NCBI GenBank assembly: GCA_963732155.1
Contig: CAVSYB010000017.1
Location: forward strand, 124,001 to 188,000
Source of the DNA: Roseiarcus sp963732155
Lineage (GTDB): Bacteria; Pseudomonadota; Alphaproteobacteria; Rhizobiales; Beijerinckiaceae
DNA length: 64,000 nucleotides
Reading direction: 5' to 3'
Below, one piece after another: positions 1 to 8,872 of this stretch (its first letter is position 1; each line of letters starts with the position of its first letter). The notes beneath the pieces are model-generated. The model did no database searches. It had not been told where the DNA came from and worked only from the letters and a program-made list of their open reading frames with translations. The translations under genes and the position numbers were made by a program.

Positions 1-89
1 ATCGAGTCCGGTCTTCTGCGGACCTTGTCGCTCGCGCCGGTTTGAACGTAGCGATGGCGCAACGAGCGTGTCAACTTGAGGAACGCGCT

Positions 90-1199
90 TCATCGTGAGC
101 TTTCGCGCGCTGATGATCCGACGTCTCGCGCCGACCCGGCCTCGCCGGCGTGGCCGAGCATCCGGCGCGGCGCCGCATCGCGGCGGCCGCCGGCGAAATC
201 GTCGAAGGCGCGTCCCGCCGCCCGGATGATGTGCGAGGCGATGAAGGCTGCGCCTTCGCGCGCGCCATCCTCCGGGTGCTCGAGGCAGCATTCCCATTCC
301 ATCACCGCCCAGCCGTGAAAATCATGCGCGGCGAGCTTCGAGAACACCGCGCCGAAATCGATCTGGCCGTCGCCGAGCGAGCGAAAGCGCCCCGCCCGCT
401 CGACCCACGGCGCATAGCCGGAATAGACGCCCTGGCGTCCGTTCGGGTTGAACTCCGCGTCCTTCACATGAAAGCCGCGGATGCGGGCGCAATAGAGATC
501 GATGAACTCGAGATAGTCCAGTTGCTGCAGGACGAAATGCGAGGGGTCGTAGTTGATGGCGCAGCGCGGATGATCGCCGACGCCTTCGAGAAACCGCTCG
601 AACGTCGCGCCGTCGAAAACGTCCTCGCCGGGATGCAGCTCGAAAGCGACGTCGACGCCAGCCGCGTCGAAGGCGTCGAGGATCGGCCGCCAGCGGCGCG
701 AAAGTTCGGCGAAGCTCTCTTCGATCATTCCCGGCGGCCGTTGCGGCCACGGATAGAAGAAGGGCCACGCGAGCGCGCCGGTGAAGCACGTCGCCGCGCT
801 GAGGCCGAAATTGCGCGAGGCGCGCGCGGCGAGTTCGAGCTGCCGCACCGCCCAGCGCTGGCGCTCGCGCGGCCGCCCGCGCAGCGCCTGCGGCGCGAAC
901 ACGTCGAACGCCTCGTCGAAGGCGGGATGGACCGCGACCAGTTGGCCGAATCGACTCGTGGAGAGCTCGGTGATCTCGATCCCGCATTCGCGCCCGACGC
1001 CGGCGATCTGGTCGCAATAGGTTTTCGACTCCGCCGCTTTCGCGAGGTCGAAGAAGCGTTCGTCGCCGGCGGGCGCCTGGATGCCGCGGTAGCCGAGGCC
1101 CGCCGCCCAGCGGCAGATCGCCGGCCAGGAATTGAAAGGGGCCTCGTCGCCGACAAACTGGGCGATTGTCAGTCCGGGCCCTTTGATCGTGCTCGTCAT
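90..1199 (-). CDS. Sugar isomerase/epimerase, xylose-isomerase-like TIM barrel
   Basis: The 369-residue product has the AP-endonuclease-2/xylose-isomerase TIM-barrel pattern. Candidate metal ligands sit on successive strands: Glu187 (FELHPGE), Asp218/His221 (NYDPSHF), His244/Asp247 (FHVKDAE) and Glu301 (MEWE). Such proteins isomerise or epimerise sugars and keto-acids in the cytoplasm with a divalent metal. The substrate cannot be read from sequence. The gene is the last of three co-directional genes (21 bp after the upstream dehydrogenase) opposite a sugar ABC importer, so it probably works on the imported sugar after oxidation. The last ~35 residues are low-complexity (Arg/Ala/Gly/Ser) and look like a read-through extension. 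Family is confident, substrate unknown. Confidence 0.85.
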   Translation of the reverse strand: MTSTIKGPGLTIAQFVGDEAPFNSWPAICRWAAGLGYRGIQAPAGDERFFDLAKAAESKTYCDQIAGVGRECGIEITELSTSRFGQLVAVHPAFDEAFDVFAPQALRGRPRERQRWAVRQLELAARASRNFGLSAATCFTGALAWPFFYPWPQRPPGMIEESFAELSRRWRPILDAFDAAGVDVAFELHPGEDVFDGATFERFLEGVGDHPRCAINYDPSHFVLQQLDYLEFIDLYCARIRGFHVKDAEFNPNGRQGVYSGYAPWVERAGRFRSLGDGQIDFGAVFSKLAAHDFHGWAVMEWECCLEHPEDGAREGAAFIASHIIRAAGRAFDDFAGGRRDAAPRRMLGHAGEAGSARDVGSSARESSR

Positions 1200-1220
1200 G
1201 CGCGCGTCCTCAGGGGGCGA

Positions 1221-2333
1221 TCACGTCAGCCGGACCGGCTGGCCGCTTCGCGCGCTTTCGATCGCCGCGTGCGAGAGCCGAAGCGCCGCCAGGTTGCCGC
1301 GCGCCGAATGGATCGGCTCCTTGCCGGTTTCGATGGCGCAGAGCAGCGCGCCCATCGCGCCGGCGAAGCCGTCGTTGAACCATCGCCCGGTCAGTTGCGG
1401 TTCGGCGACGCCCTCGGCCGTATAAAGGCGCACGGCTTGTCGGCCGAGGTCCGGCCCCGTGCTTTGCAGCGTCCCGCGCGCGCCGGCGACGACCGTCGTG
1501 TCCGAGGCGCCGTAAGCCGTGGCGCCGTTGAACGCCAGGGAGGCCTGTCCCCCCGGATAGGCAATGACCGCCTGGGACAGCAGCGGCGCCGCAACGGTCT
1601 GGCCATGGGCGCGCGAGGCCGTCGCAAAAACCAGCTCGGCGCGATCGCCGATGACGCTGACGAGAAAATCGAACCAATGGATCGCGAAATCGTCGAGGAT
1701 GACGAACGGCATGTTCGCAAAAGGCGTTCCTTCGATGAACGTGTGATCCCAATCGATCGCGATATGAACGCCGGTCGGCTCGCCGATCAACCCGGCTCGC
1801 ACCGCCTCGCGGATATAGGACAAATGGGGAGCCCAGCGGCCGTTCTGGTTAACCGCGAGCTGCAGGCCCTTGCTCTGCGCGAGCGCGACGAGTTCGCGGC
1901 CGGTCTGCAGGTCGCTGACGAACGGCTTTTGCGACAGAACGTGCTGGCCGGCCTCGAGGGCGCGTCGCATCAGCGAAACACGATCCCGGGGATGAACCGT
2001 GATGTCGAGCACCCTTATGTCGGGGCGTCCGATGACATCCTCGACCTTGTCGGTGGCGAGGGCGTCGGGGAAAAAGCTGTCGCGCCGGCTCGTCGCCCTG
2101 TCAATATGCCGGTCGCAGATCGCCAGCACCCTCAGCCCGTATTGGCGATAGGCGTCGAGATGCGCAAAGCTGATGCCGCCTGCGCCGATCAGGCCGATGC
2201 CGATCGAACAGTCGCGCGGCATTGGGGGCGCATAGTCGAGGATGGGCGCGGCGATCGGCTTTGCTTCGTCGGCCGCCAATGCATAGGCGTCCGGCGACGG
2301 CCTGTCGCTCAAGGTTTCGCCCGGTGGCGTCAT
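1221..2333 (-). CDS. Gfo/Idh/MocA family NAD(P)-dependent oxidoreductase
   Basis: 370 residues. After a ~40-residue proline/alanine-rich N-terminus comes a Rossmann fold (IGLIGAGGISFAHLDAY, about residues 46-62), then a QKPF motif in place of the family's usual EKP lysine motif, and the C-terminal alpha/beta sheet domain. The family oxidises sugar or inositol hydroxyls with NAD(P). The start was chosen because its ATG overlaps the stop of the upstream dehydrogenase (ATGA), giving translational coupling. The frame stays open a further 520 bases upstream but there it only shadows the neighbour. Together with the next dehydrogenase and the isomerase it forms a sugar-oxidation operon. The Glu-to-Gln change beside the catalytic lysine is mildly unusual. 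Confidence 0.85.
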   Translation of the reverse strand: MTPPGETLSDRPSPDAYALAADEAKPIAAPILDYAPPMPRDCSIGIGLIGAGGISFAHLDAYRQYGLRVLAICDRHIDRATSRRDSFFPDALATDKVEDVIGRPDIRVLDITVHPRDRVSLMRRALEAGQHVLSQKPFVSDLQTGRELVALAQSKGLQLAVNQNGRWAPHLSYIREAVRAGLIGEPTGVHIAIDWDHTFIEGTPFANMPFVILDDFAIHWFDFLVSVIGDRAELVFATASRAHGQTVAAPLLSQAVIAYPGGQASLAFNGATAYGASDTTVVAGARGTLQSTGPDLGRQAVRLYTAEGVAEPQLTGRWFNDGFAGAMGALLCAIETGKEPIHSARGNLAALRLSHAAIESARSGQPVRLT

Positions 2334-3406
2334 GCCAGGAGATCCAGAGTGCGCTTTTGCTTGGCGGACATCGCGGCGGTGTCGACGATCCTCTGCGCGG
2401 TGCGGCAGAGCGGCGGGCTCAGCGGCCCTTCGATCGGCGCGCCGTCGCCCTTGCAATGAAGAACGTACTCGATGGGTTTGCGAAAGGGAGGCTTCAGGAC
2501 GTCGACCGGCACATTCCGCAACTGGCGATGGCTTCGGGTCTGCACGCCGACATGCGCCTCGAAGTCGTAGCTCGAGATCGTGCCCTCGGTCCCCACCACC
2601 ACGAAGCCGCATTTTGGCTGAGGCTGGATCGTCCAGGGATCGGTGAACGTGCCCCAACGAGTCTCGAACTTGGAAAGTCCGGTCGCGTACCGGCACACGG
2701 TGATCGAATGCTCGTCCACTTCGAGGCCTTCCGACTCGTCGACGACGCTGGTGACGGCGAGCGGGGCGCGGCCGTCCATGAACCATGTCCCGAGCGTCGC
2801 CCCATAGCCCAGATAGTCCAGCAGGCTGCCGCCCCCCGAGGCGGCTCTGTACCACCAGGAGGTCGTCTTGGATCGCAACGCCTCATCGTCGGAGACCTCG
2901 ACCTTGTCGGCAAGGTGATAGCCGGGCCCGCGATTGCCGTCGTAGAAATGGACCTCGATGACCTCGCCGATCAACCCTTCGCCGATCAGCCGTTTGGCGG
3001 TCACGTGCGGCGGATACCAGGCGAGGGGCCAGTTGATCGCCAGCCGCACGCCGGCCCGCTCGGCCGCGGCGATCATCCGGTCGGCGTCGCGCAACGAAGC
3101 GGCGAACGGCTTTTCGACGAGGATATCGACGCCATGCGGCGCGACTTCCTCGACCGCCGAGGCGTGATCGGCCGTCGCTGGGCAGAGGATGACGAGATCG
3201 GGGCGACACGCCGATAGGCATGCGTCGACATTGGTGAACACCCGGTCCGCTGGAATTTGGAAGGTCGATATCGCGCCGCTCATGCGCGCGGCGTTTCGGT
3301 CGCAGACGCCGGCGATCTCAGCGTCCGGGTGCTCGGCGACTTCACGCAACAGATCGCCCATGTGGATGTGATCGAAATTCACCCCGACGATTCGCCATCG
3401 GCGCAT
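2330..3406 (-). CDS. Gfo/Idh/MocA family oxidoreductase
   Basis: 358 residues starting at an ATG preceded by a strong GGAGGAAACAG ribosome site. The frame is open further upstream, but only this start has a site. N-terminal nucleotide-binding domain begins RRWRIVGVNFDHIHMGDLL, so the glycine-rich loop is degenerate (GVNFDH rather than GxGxxG). The catalytic-lysine motif VEKPFAAS is intact. It probably oxidises a sugar hydroxyl with NAD(P) in the cytoplasm. It is the first gene of the minus-strand trio and lies divergent from the ABC binding-protein gene, so the 311-bp gap probably carries both promoters. Pairs of Gfo/Idh proteins next to a TIM-barrel isomerase are common in catabolism of unusual sugars and inositols; the actual substrate is unknown. 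Confidence 0.85.
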   Translation of the reverse strand: MRRWRIVGVNFDHIHMGDLLREVAEHPDAEIAGVCDRNAARMSGAISTFQIPADRVFTNVDACLSACRPDLVILCPATADHASAVEEVAPHGVDILVEKPFAASLRDADRMIAAAERAGVRLAINWPLAWYPPHVTAKRLIGEGLIGEVIEVHFYDGNRGPGYHLADKVEVSDDEALRSKTTSWWYRAASGGGSLLDYLGYGATLGTWFMDGRAPLAVTSVVDESEGLEVDEHSITVCRYATGLSKFETRWGTFTDPWTIQPQPKCGFVVVGTEGTISSYDFEAHVGVQTRSHRQLRNVPVDVLKPPFRKPIEYVLHCKGDGAPIEGPLSPPLCRTAQRIVDTAAMSAKQKRTLDLLA

Positions 3407-3717
3407 CCTGTTTCCTCCGCGCCCGCGCGGCTTCCGCGCCATGATTTTGCCAACCGGGCTCCGACCGAGTTTACGGCGATTTGGCCTCGGCGGAAGGGCG
3501 CGCCTCGCAAAAAAATATCGCCGAAGCTGATTTGATCTGATTGACCGACCAATTGCGCGCGGCCAAGCGCCGACTACCACTGTCGTTCAAAGACGAGGGC
3601 TCCGCTCTGCGAGAGCCGCCGGATGTTTGCGCTCGGCGTCCGGCCGAAGTTGGAAGTCCGGCTTGGCCGTGACGGAAGACCCGACGGTCGCCACGATCAA
3701 AAAAGGGAGGAAGGCAA
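3407..3717. promoter_or_regulatory. Divergent intergenic region
   Basis: This 311-bp gap separates the minus-strand dehydrogenase operon from the plus-strand ABC importer and should hold both promoters. I see the GGAGG site of the leftward gene just inside its left edge and GGGAGGAAGGC before the rightward binding-protein gene. No convincing LacI-type operator palindrome was found by eye, although the LacI regulator encoded downstream is the obvious candidate to bind here. Confidence 0.4.
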
Positions 3718-4650
3718 ATGCTGAAAAGACTGCAAATATTGATCGCGAGCCTGGTGCTAGCGCTCGCGGCGCCGCTCGCGGCGCAGGCCAAGACGATATA
3801 CTGGATTTCGCACGGCGGTCCGGCCGACCCCGTATGGACTTACTTCCTCGCCGGCGCCGAACAATGGGCGAAGGACACCGGTCAGACCGTCAAGACCTCG
3901 TTCCACAACGGCGACGTGCCGTCCCAGCAGGAGGCGATCCGCGCGGCGATCGCCGCCAAGGCCGACGCGATCGTGACGACGAGTCCCGATCCGGGCAGCC
4001 TGGTCCAGGTCGTCCAGGAGGCCCGAGCGGCGAAAATCCCGGTCATCAATTTCAACACGCCCGACGCCAAGGTCAATTTCAACGCCTATGTCGGCGCCGA
4101 TCTGGGCGTCGTCGGCCGGGGCTGGGCGCGGTATCTGGTCGACAAGGGATTCGTGAAATCGGGCGACTTCGTCTGGATGCCGGTGGAAATTCCCGGCGCC
4201 AGCTACGGCGTGGAGGAGGAGAAGGGCATCGCGACCGTCTTCAAGCCGCTCAATATCACCTGGGAAGTCACCGAGTCCACGCTCGACCAGGCGAACGCGA
4301 TCTCGCGGATGAGCGACTACCTCACCGCCAACCGCAAGAAGGTCAAAGCGATCATCGGACTCGGCGATCTCGTGACCGGCAGCATCAAGCGCGTCTTCGA
4401 TCAGGTCGGCGTCAAGGCGGGCGAAATCCCGGTGGTCGGCTGGGGCAATTCGCGCGACACCACCCAGGAAGTCATGACCGGCTACGTCAACGCCGGGCAG
4501 TGGCAGGATCCGCAGGCGACGAGCTATCTGGCTCTTTCCCTGGCCTTGATGGCGACCGACGGCATACCGCCCGGCTTCAACATCATCACCGGCGCCCTCT
4601 ACGAGAAGGAGACCGCCCCGATCTACGACAAGGTCCTGTCGGGCAAATAA
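3718..4650 (+). CDS. Sugar ABC transporter periplasmic substrate-binding protein (ribose/LacI-like fold)
   Basis: 310 residues with a clear Sec signal peptide: KR, hydrophobic core, cleavage near AAQA-KT at about residue 24. The mature part has the type I periplasmic binding fold of ribose/xylose/inositol binding proteins: TIYWISHGG start, the IPVINFNTP hinge region, and VVGWGNS near the C-terminal lobe. It captures a sugar or polyol in the periplasm for the permease and ATPase encoded next. The start is supported by GGGAGGAAGGC seven bases upstream. A 143-bp gap with a strong hairpin follows, typical after the abundant binding protein. The ligand cannot be inferred. Confidence 0.9.
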   Translation: MLKRLQILIASLVLALAAPLAAQAKTIYWISHGGPADPVWTYFLAGAEQWAKDTGQTVKTSFHNGDVPSQQEAIRAAIAAKADAIVTTSPDPGSLVQVVQEARAAKIPVINFNTPDAKVNFNAYVGADLGVVGRGWARYLVDKGFVKSGDFVWMPVEIPGASYGVEEEKGIATVFKPLNITWEVTESTLDQANAISRMSDYLTANRKKVKAIIGLGDLVTGSIKRVFDQVGVKAGEIPVVGWGNSRDTTQEVMTGYVNAGQWQDPQATSYLALSLALMATDGIPPGFNIITGALYEKETAPIYDKVLSGK

Positions 4651-4673
4651 GGCTCAAGTCCGGCGTCCAAGCG

Positions 4674-4701
4674 TTCGCGGCGACCGAAGGGCCGCCGCGA
4701 A
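4674..4701 (+). terminator. Intra-operon hairpin after binding-protein gene
   Basis: A perfect 9-bp inverted repeat, TTCGCGGCG (4674-4682) and CGCCGCGAA (4693-4701), with a 10-base loop lies 23 bases after the stop. No T-run follows, so it is more likely a 3' mRNA stabiliser or partial attenuator, raising binding-protein expression over the membrane components, than a full terminator. Confidence 0.5.
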
Positions 4702-4793
4702 GGTCTCTGCATCGCGGACCGCCAGGGCGGCCGACGCGGCGGCGCCAGGGACGCCCCCCTCGAACACCTCTCGCAACGCATCGGCGGCCCCTC

Positions 4794-5780
4794 TTGGAAA
4801 ATCGCCCGATTCTCCAACGTCTGATCGGCAAACCCGAATTCGGCCCCCTTGTCCTGCTCGTCCTCGAGCTCATCGTCTTCTGGGCGATCAACCCCAATTT
4901 CCTGTCGTCGCTCAACATCAGCAATACGTTGACCTTCACCGTCGAGCTCGGGCTCGTCGCCCTCGCGATGACGTTGCTGATGACTTCGGGCGAGTTCGAT
5001 CTTTCGGTCGGCTCGGTGTTCGGCTTCGCGCCGGTGCTGATGTGGACGCTCTACAACAGCGGCGCGACGTCCCTGGAAATCGGCTTCGTGGCCGCCCTCG
5101 CCGTCGCGGCGCTGATCGGCCTCATCAACGGCGTCTTCGTGACCCGTCTGAAAATACCGTCCTTCCTGGTCACCCTCGGCATGCTGCTGGTGGTGCGCGG
5201 CACCGCCTTGTTCGTGACGGACGGCTTCCCGCAGCGCACCTGGAGCGCCGGCGACCAATGGCTCGCCAAGGCGCTCGTCGGCGATTTCTATATCGGCGGA
5301 TTCCGCATCTACGTCTCGCTGTTCTGGTTCGCCGCGGCCGCCATCGTCCTTGGCTATGTCCTGACGCAGACCAAGTCCGGCAACTGGATCCAGGCTTCCG
5401 GCGGCAATCCCGGCGCCGCGCGGGCGCGCGGCGTCAATGTCGACCGCACCAAGGTCGTCCTGTTCGTGCTTTGCGCCGTGATGTCGGCCTTCGCCGGCGT
5501 GATCAGCTCGATCCGCACCTCCGCCGCCAATCCGAATAGCGGCACCGGCTACGAACTGGAGGTCATCGCGATGGTGGTGATCGGCGGCACGGCGTTGACC
5601 GGCGGCCGAGGCACGATCGTCGGCACGGTGATCGGCATTTTCATCCTGCGCGTCATGCGCAACGGCATCGTCCTGATCGGCGTGCCGGGCCTCGCCTACA
5701 ACATCTTTATCGGCGCCATCATCCTCGGCATGATGGCGCTTCATTCGGGCCTCGAACGCAGGCATCAGTCGGGGAGCTAG
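4794..5780 (+). CDS. Sugar ABC transporter permease (RbsC/FrcB type)
   Basis: About 328 residues with 8-10 hydrophobic segments. Family hallmarks are EFDLSVGSVFGF (about residues 66-77) and the EAA-like C-terminal loop GGTALTGGRGTIVGTVIG. It forms the inner-membrane channel of the importer. I place the start at a TTG giving MENRPILQRLIGKPEF, because it matches the usual family length and lies after the hairpin. The frame is open far upstream but there it only shadows the binding-protein gene. The ribosome site is weak, so the start is uncertain. It is followed four bases later by the ATPase gene. Confidence 0.85.
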   Translation: MENRPILQRLIGKPEFGPLVLLVLELIVFWAINPNFLSSLNISNTLTFTVELGLVALAMTLLMTSGEFDLSVGSVFGFAPVLMWTLYNSGATSLEIGFVAALAVAALIGLINGVFVTRLKIPSFLVTLGMLLVVRGTALFVTDGFPQRTWSAGDQWLAKALVGDFYIGGFRIYVSLFWFAAAAIVLGYVLTQTKSGNWIQASGGNPGAARARGVNVDRTKVVLFVLCAVMSAFAGVISSIRTSAANPNSGTGYELEVIAMVVIGGTALTGGRGTIVGTVIGIFILRVMRNGIVLIGVPGLAYNIFIGAIILGMMALHSGLERRHQSGS

Positions 5781-5784
5781 CGCC

Positions 5785-6558
5785 GTGGGCGAAGAACTGA
5801 TCCGGATGCAGAACATCAGCAAGTATTATGGCCGCGTCCGGGCGCTGGAGGACGTGACCCTCCGGGTTTACGAGAAGGAGATCGTCGGTCTGCTCGGCGA
5901 CAACGGGGCCGGCAAGTCGACGCTCATCAAGGTCCTCTCGGGCGCCGTCCCGGCGACCAGCGGCGAGATTTATATCCGCGGCGTGAAGGTCGACATCAGG
6001 AGCACCACCGACGCCATCGCCAAGGGCATCGAGACGATCTACCAGGATTCGGCGCTGGTGACGCAGCTTTCCATCGCCCGCAACCTCTTTCTCGGCCGCG
6101 AGCCGATCAGGGGGCCGCGCTTTCTCAATCGCCTCGACCAGGGCGCGATGGAGAGGGTCGCCGACGATCTGCTGAAGCGGGTCGGCATCAGCAAGAGCAT
6201 TCCACCCTCGACGCCGATCGGTTCGCTGTCGGGGGGCGAACGCCAGGCGGTGGCGATCGCCAGGGCGATGTATTTCGACAGCGACCTGATCATTCTGGAC
6301 GAGCCGACCAACAACCTCGGCGTCGCCGAAACGCAGGGGGTTCTCCGTTTCGTGCGCAATGCGCGGGATTCCGGGCATTCCTGCATCTTCATCGCGCACA
6401 ATATCCACCACGTCTTCCAGGTTGTCGACCGCATCGTCGTCATGCGCCGCGGCCGGATCGTCGCCGACGACATCAACCCCAAGCAGAGCAGCGTCGCCGA
6501 GGTCGAAAAGGTCATCACCGGCATGTCCGACGAAGACGTTCGGGCGGCCGTCGGATAG
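5785..6558 (+). CDS. Sugar ABC transporter ATP-binding protein (single-domain, FrcA-like)
   Basis: 257 residues from a GTG start. Walker A GDNGAGKST (about residues 38-46), signature LSGGERQAVAIARAM and Walker B LIILDEPTNNLG are all canonical, and the switch histidine is in FIAHNIHH. It energises import of the sugar caught by the upstream binding protein. Ribose-type ATPases (RbsA) are usually ~500-residue double domains. This one has a single domain, as in fructose-type FrcA systems, so it presumably acts as a homodimer. It lies four bases after the permease gene and completes the transporter operon. Confidence 0.9.
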   Translation: MGEELIRMQNISKYYGRVRALEDVTLRVYEKEIVGLLGDNGAGKSTLIKVLSGAVPATSGEIYIRGVKVDIRSTTDAIAKGIETIYQDSALVTQLSIARNLFLGREPIRGPRFLNRLDQGAMERVADDLLKRVGISKSIPPSTPIGSLSGGERQAVAIARAMYFDSDLIILDEPTNNLGVAETQGVLRFVRNARDSGHSCIFIAHNIHHVFQVVDRIVVMRRGRIVADDINPKQSSVAEVEKVITGMSDEDVRAAVG

Positions 6559-6597
6559 CGGGGCGATCTCCGTTTCAGCGAGCGATCCCCGCCGATG

Positions 6598-6638
6598 AAT
6601 GATGAAGACCCATCAGGCGCCCATCAGGTTGCATCATT
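6598..6638. promoter_or_regulatory. Direct-repeat/inverted-repeat cluster before LacI-type regulator gene
   Basis: Between the ATPase gene and the regulator gene, CCCATCAGG occurs twice (6609-6617 and 6620-6628), exactly 11 bp apart. Both copies are bracketed by the inverted pair AATGATG (6598-6604) and CATCATT (6632-6638). One-turn spacing and symmetry suggest a protein-binding site, perhaps for autoregulation, but chance cannot be excluded. Confidence 0.3.
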
Positions 6639-6693
6639 GCCATAGATGCGATCTCCCTCACGGTCTATGATCTTCCGGTCTCAGGGCGGGCGG

Positions 6694-7719
6694 ATGATGA
6701 AAGCCACTTTATCGGATATTGCCGAGATCGCCGGACTGTCGACGGCGACCGTCGACCGGGCGCTCAACAACCGGGCCGGCGTCAGCGCGGTCAATCGCCA
6801 GCGTGTGATGGAGGCGGCCAAACAGCTCGGCTACCTCCCGATGGCCGATGCGGTGACGCTGCCGTCGAGGCCGGCCCATCTCGAATTCTTTCTCCCGATC
6901 GGCAGAAACGACTTCATGGCCGATCTCGCCCAGCACATTGAAGACTATGCAAGCCGCTTGCCGCTGGTGGCGTCGTGCAAAATTCATAACCTCAGGAACA
7001 TTTCGCCGGACGCGCTTCAGGAGGCGGTCGACAAGCTCTCGCTTCGCGCCAACGGGGTCGGGGTGGTGGCGGTCGATCATCCCAAGACGAGGAACATCCT
7101 GCGCGAGCTGTCGCAGGCGGGCATACGCCTCGTGACGATCCTGTCGGACGTTCCCGCCGCGCCGCGTTCGGCTTATGTCGGGATCGACAATCGGATGGCC
7201 GGTCGGACCGCCGCCCTGTTGATGGGGCGGTTCTTGTGCGGGCGATCCGGCCGCGTCGCGATGGTTGTCGGCTCCCGGTCCTATCGGGGACACGAGGAGC
7301 GGGAAATGGGTTTTCGGTCGGTCCTCGCCGAGGACTTCCCCAACCTGCTCGTCCATAGCGCGGTCGAGATCAACGACGAGCCGGCAGCCAGCTATAGCGC
7401 GGCCATCGCCGTGTTGCGGGCGGAGCCGCAGTTGCTGGGGATTTATTGCGTCGGCGCCGGGCGTTCCGGAATCGTCAGAGCGCTCGGAGAGGCGAAGCTA
7501 TCGGAGAAGCCGGTCTTCATCTGTCACGAGTTGACCGGCGAAACGCGCCGCTATCTGGTCGACGATCTCGCCGACGTGGTCATCGATCAGAACGCGCGCC
7601 TGACCGCCGAGCAGGCGGTCATCCGGCTTCTCGGGTCGATCGCCTCATCCGCGCCCTACCTGACCAAGAGGCTCATCGAACCACGACTGATCTTCAGGGA
7701 GAATGTCCCGGTCCAGTAA
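6694..7719 (+). CDS. LacI-family transcriptional regulator
   Basis: 341 residues. The N-terminal LacI helix-turn-helix is clear (LSDIAEIAGLSTATVDRALN, residues ~5-24, then the hinge RVMEAAKQLGYLP), followed by a periplasmic-binding-protein-like effector domain. It probably senses the sugar brought in by the upstream transporter, or a product of it, and controls the transporter and the divergent dehydrogenase operon. The start at MMKATLSD places the helix-turn-helix at the usual distance from the N-terminus; an upstream ATG at 6646 would add 16 residues without homology. The gene ends the plus-strand operon and converges with the creatininase-family gene. Confidence 0.9.
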   Translation: MMKATLSDIAEIAGLSTATVDRALNNRAGVSAVNRQRVMEAAKQLGYLPMADAVTLPSRPAHLEFFLPIGRNDFMADLAQHIEDYASRLPLVASCKIHNLRNISPDALQEAVDKLSLRANGVGVVAVDHPKTRNILRELSQAGIRLVTILSDVPAAPRSAYVGIDNRMAGRTAALLMGRFLCGRSGRVAMVVGSRSYRGHEEREMGFRSVLAEDFPNLLVHSAVEINDEPAASYSAAIAVLRAEPQLLGIYCVGAGRSGIVRALGEAKLSEKPVFICHELTGETRRYLVDDLADVVIDQNARLTAEQAVIRLLGSIASSAPYLTKRLIEPRLIFRENVPVQ

Positions 7720-7755
7720 CCTGGACGCCTGCCGCCGGCGCGTTTTGAATCGGCC

Positions 7756-8559
7756 CTAAGGGTTGAGCGTCCGCCAGCCGCTCCTGCCGGCGACGATGGA
7801 CCGCCAGATCGCCGTCAGGCTTTCCATCGGGATGAATTCGTCGTCCGGCGGCGGCTCGAGGGTGAACGTCCTCAGCGCGCGCCCGATCGATCCCAACGAG
7901 GCTTCAAGGATTTCCACGCCGAGCGTCGCGCTGGCCGCCGAAGCGTCCGGATTTTGAGCGAAGCGGCCCAGCGGATCGCTCGCCGTGCGCCCGACCCGCG
8001 TCATGTCCACGAGATCGGGCCTGATCGCCAGAAGCTGTGAAATCTCGTAGCGGCCGGCATGGTCCGGTTCGTAAAGTCCCTCGACCAGCTCCGGATCGCT
8101 GCAAACGAAACAATCGATCGGGAAGGCGCGCTTGAACGCTTGCGCCACCAGTCGCAAATCCTCCTGGTTGCCGCCATGGTGACCTGAAATGGCGACCACG
8201 CCTTTGAAGCCGGCGTTCCTGAACGCCCGCAATTGATAGAGGAAGGCCTCGAGCACGACGTGCGGCGGCAGCGCCGCAAGCCTCGGGTTGATCTTTCCCA
8301 TGACCCCGTTCAGCCATGGCGCATGATAACCCGTTTCGTGAATGTGATAGGCCATCGTCGGCGCGACAACGCCGCCAAACCGACGCGCGGATTCCTCGCA
8401 AATGTACCGAGCCTTGTGCGTGTCGAGCCCGAAGGGCGCGATGTGGCCGTGCGGCTCGCACAGCCCCATCGGCAAATACACCACCGGAAAGGCCGCGCGC
8501 CGCGCCTCGAACTCCGCCGGCAGCAGGTCCTCCCAGCATACCCCTGCGGTCTTGCTCAT
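7756..8559 (-). CDS. Creatininase-family metal-dependent amidohydrolase
   Basis: 267 residues with the creatininase (PF02633) pattern: LPMGLCEPHGHIAPFGLDTH near residues 29-48 (metal ligands Glu, His, Asp) and AISGHHGGNQED near residue 124. The usual sequences are GxxEqHGpHLP and NGHGGN. Family members hydrolyse amides, lactams or lactones, and in sugar clusters several are thought to open lactones or act on modified sugars. Here it is convergent with the LacI gene of the sugar island, which suggests but does not prove a role in the same pathway. The exact reaction is unknown. Confidence 0.8.
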   Translation of the reverse strand: MSKTAGVCWEDLLPAEFEARRAAFPVVYLPMGLCEPHGHIAPFGLDTHKARYICEESARRFGGVVAPTMAYHIHETGYHAPWLNGVMGKINPRLAALPPHVVLEAFLYQLRAFRNAGFKGVVAISGHHGGNQEDLRLVAQAFKRAFPIDCFVCSDPELVEGLYEPDHAGRYEISQLLAIRPDLVDMTRVGRTASDPLGRFAQNPDASAASATLGVEILEASLGSIGRALRTFTLEPPPDDEFIPMESLTAIWRSIVAGRSGWRTLNP

Positions 8560-8872
8560 GTCCGCCCGATCGGCATAACCTCGCCATCTCCTTCAGCCCG
8601 GCGGAATTTCCGACGCGCCGCCGTCTCTCGACTCCGCGCCGCCCGGGGATTGGCGATTCCGCAGCACTGTCCGCGGTTTTCGCAAGCAATGATGGATTCG
8701 AGCGCCGGCGCAGTCAATATTGGACCTCGTTCGCCCGCCGATCACTCTGAACGGCGAACCTTCGGCTGATTGGATTTGATGCAGAACGCCCTTGAATTGG
8801 GCGGCGTCGGCAATACCGTCGTTTCCAGCGGTCTGGCGACTCATGGGGTCGGCCGGGGGCCGGAGGAGCAGA
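8560..8872. other. Intergenic region, 313 bp
   Basis: Divergent gap between the creatininase-family gene and the desaturase gene. It presumably carries promoters for both. Apart from the GGAGGAGCAGA ribosome site of the desaturase at its right edge I see no gene, RNA or clear operator in it. Confidence 0.4.

Noticed and set aside
150..2459. Long plus-strand open frame (769 codons) opposite the isomerase and dehydrogenase genes
   Set aside because: Its translation is Arg/Ala-rich and motif-free. It is an antisense shadow, as expected in GC-rich DNA, of two well-supported minus-strand genes.
4623..5822. Minus-strand open frame across the sugar permease gene
   Set aside because: Highly charged Asp/Arg/Gln-rich sequence without family features. 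It mirrors the hydrophobic permease on the other strand.
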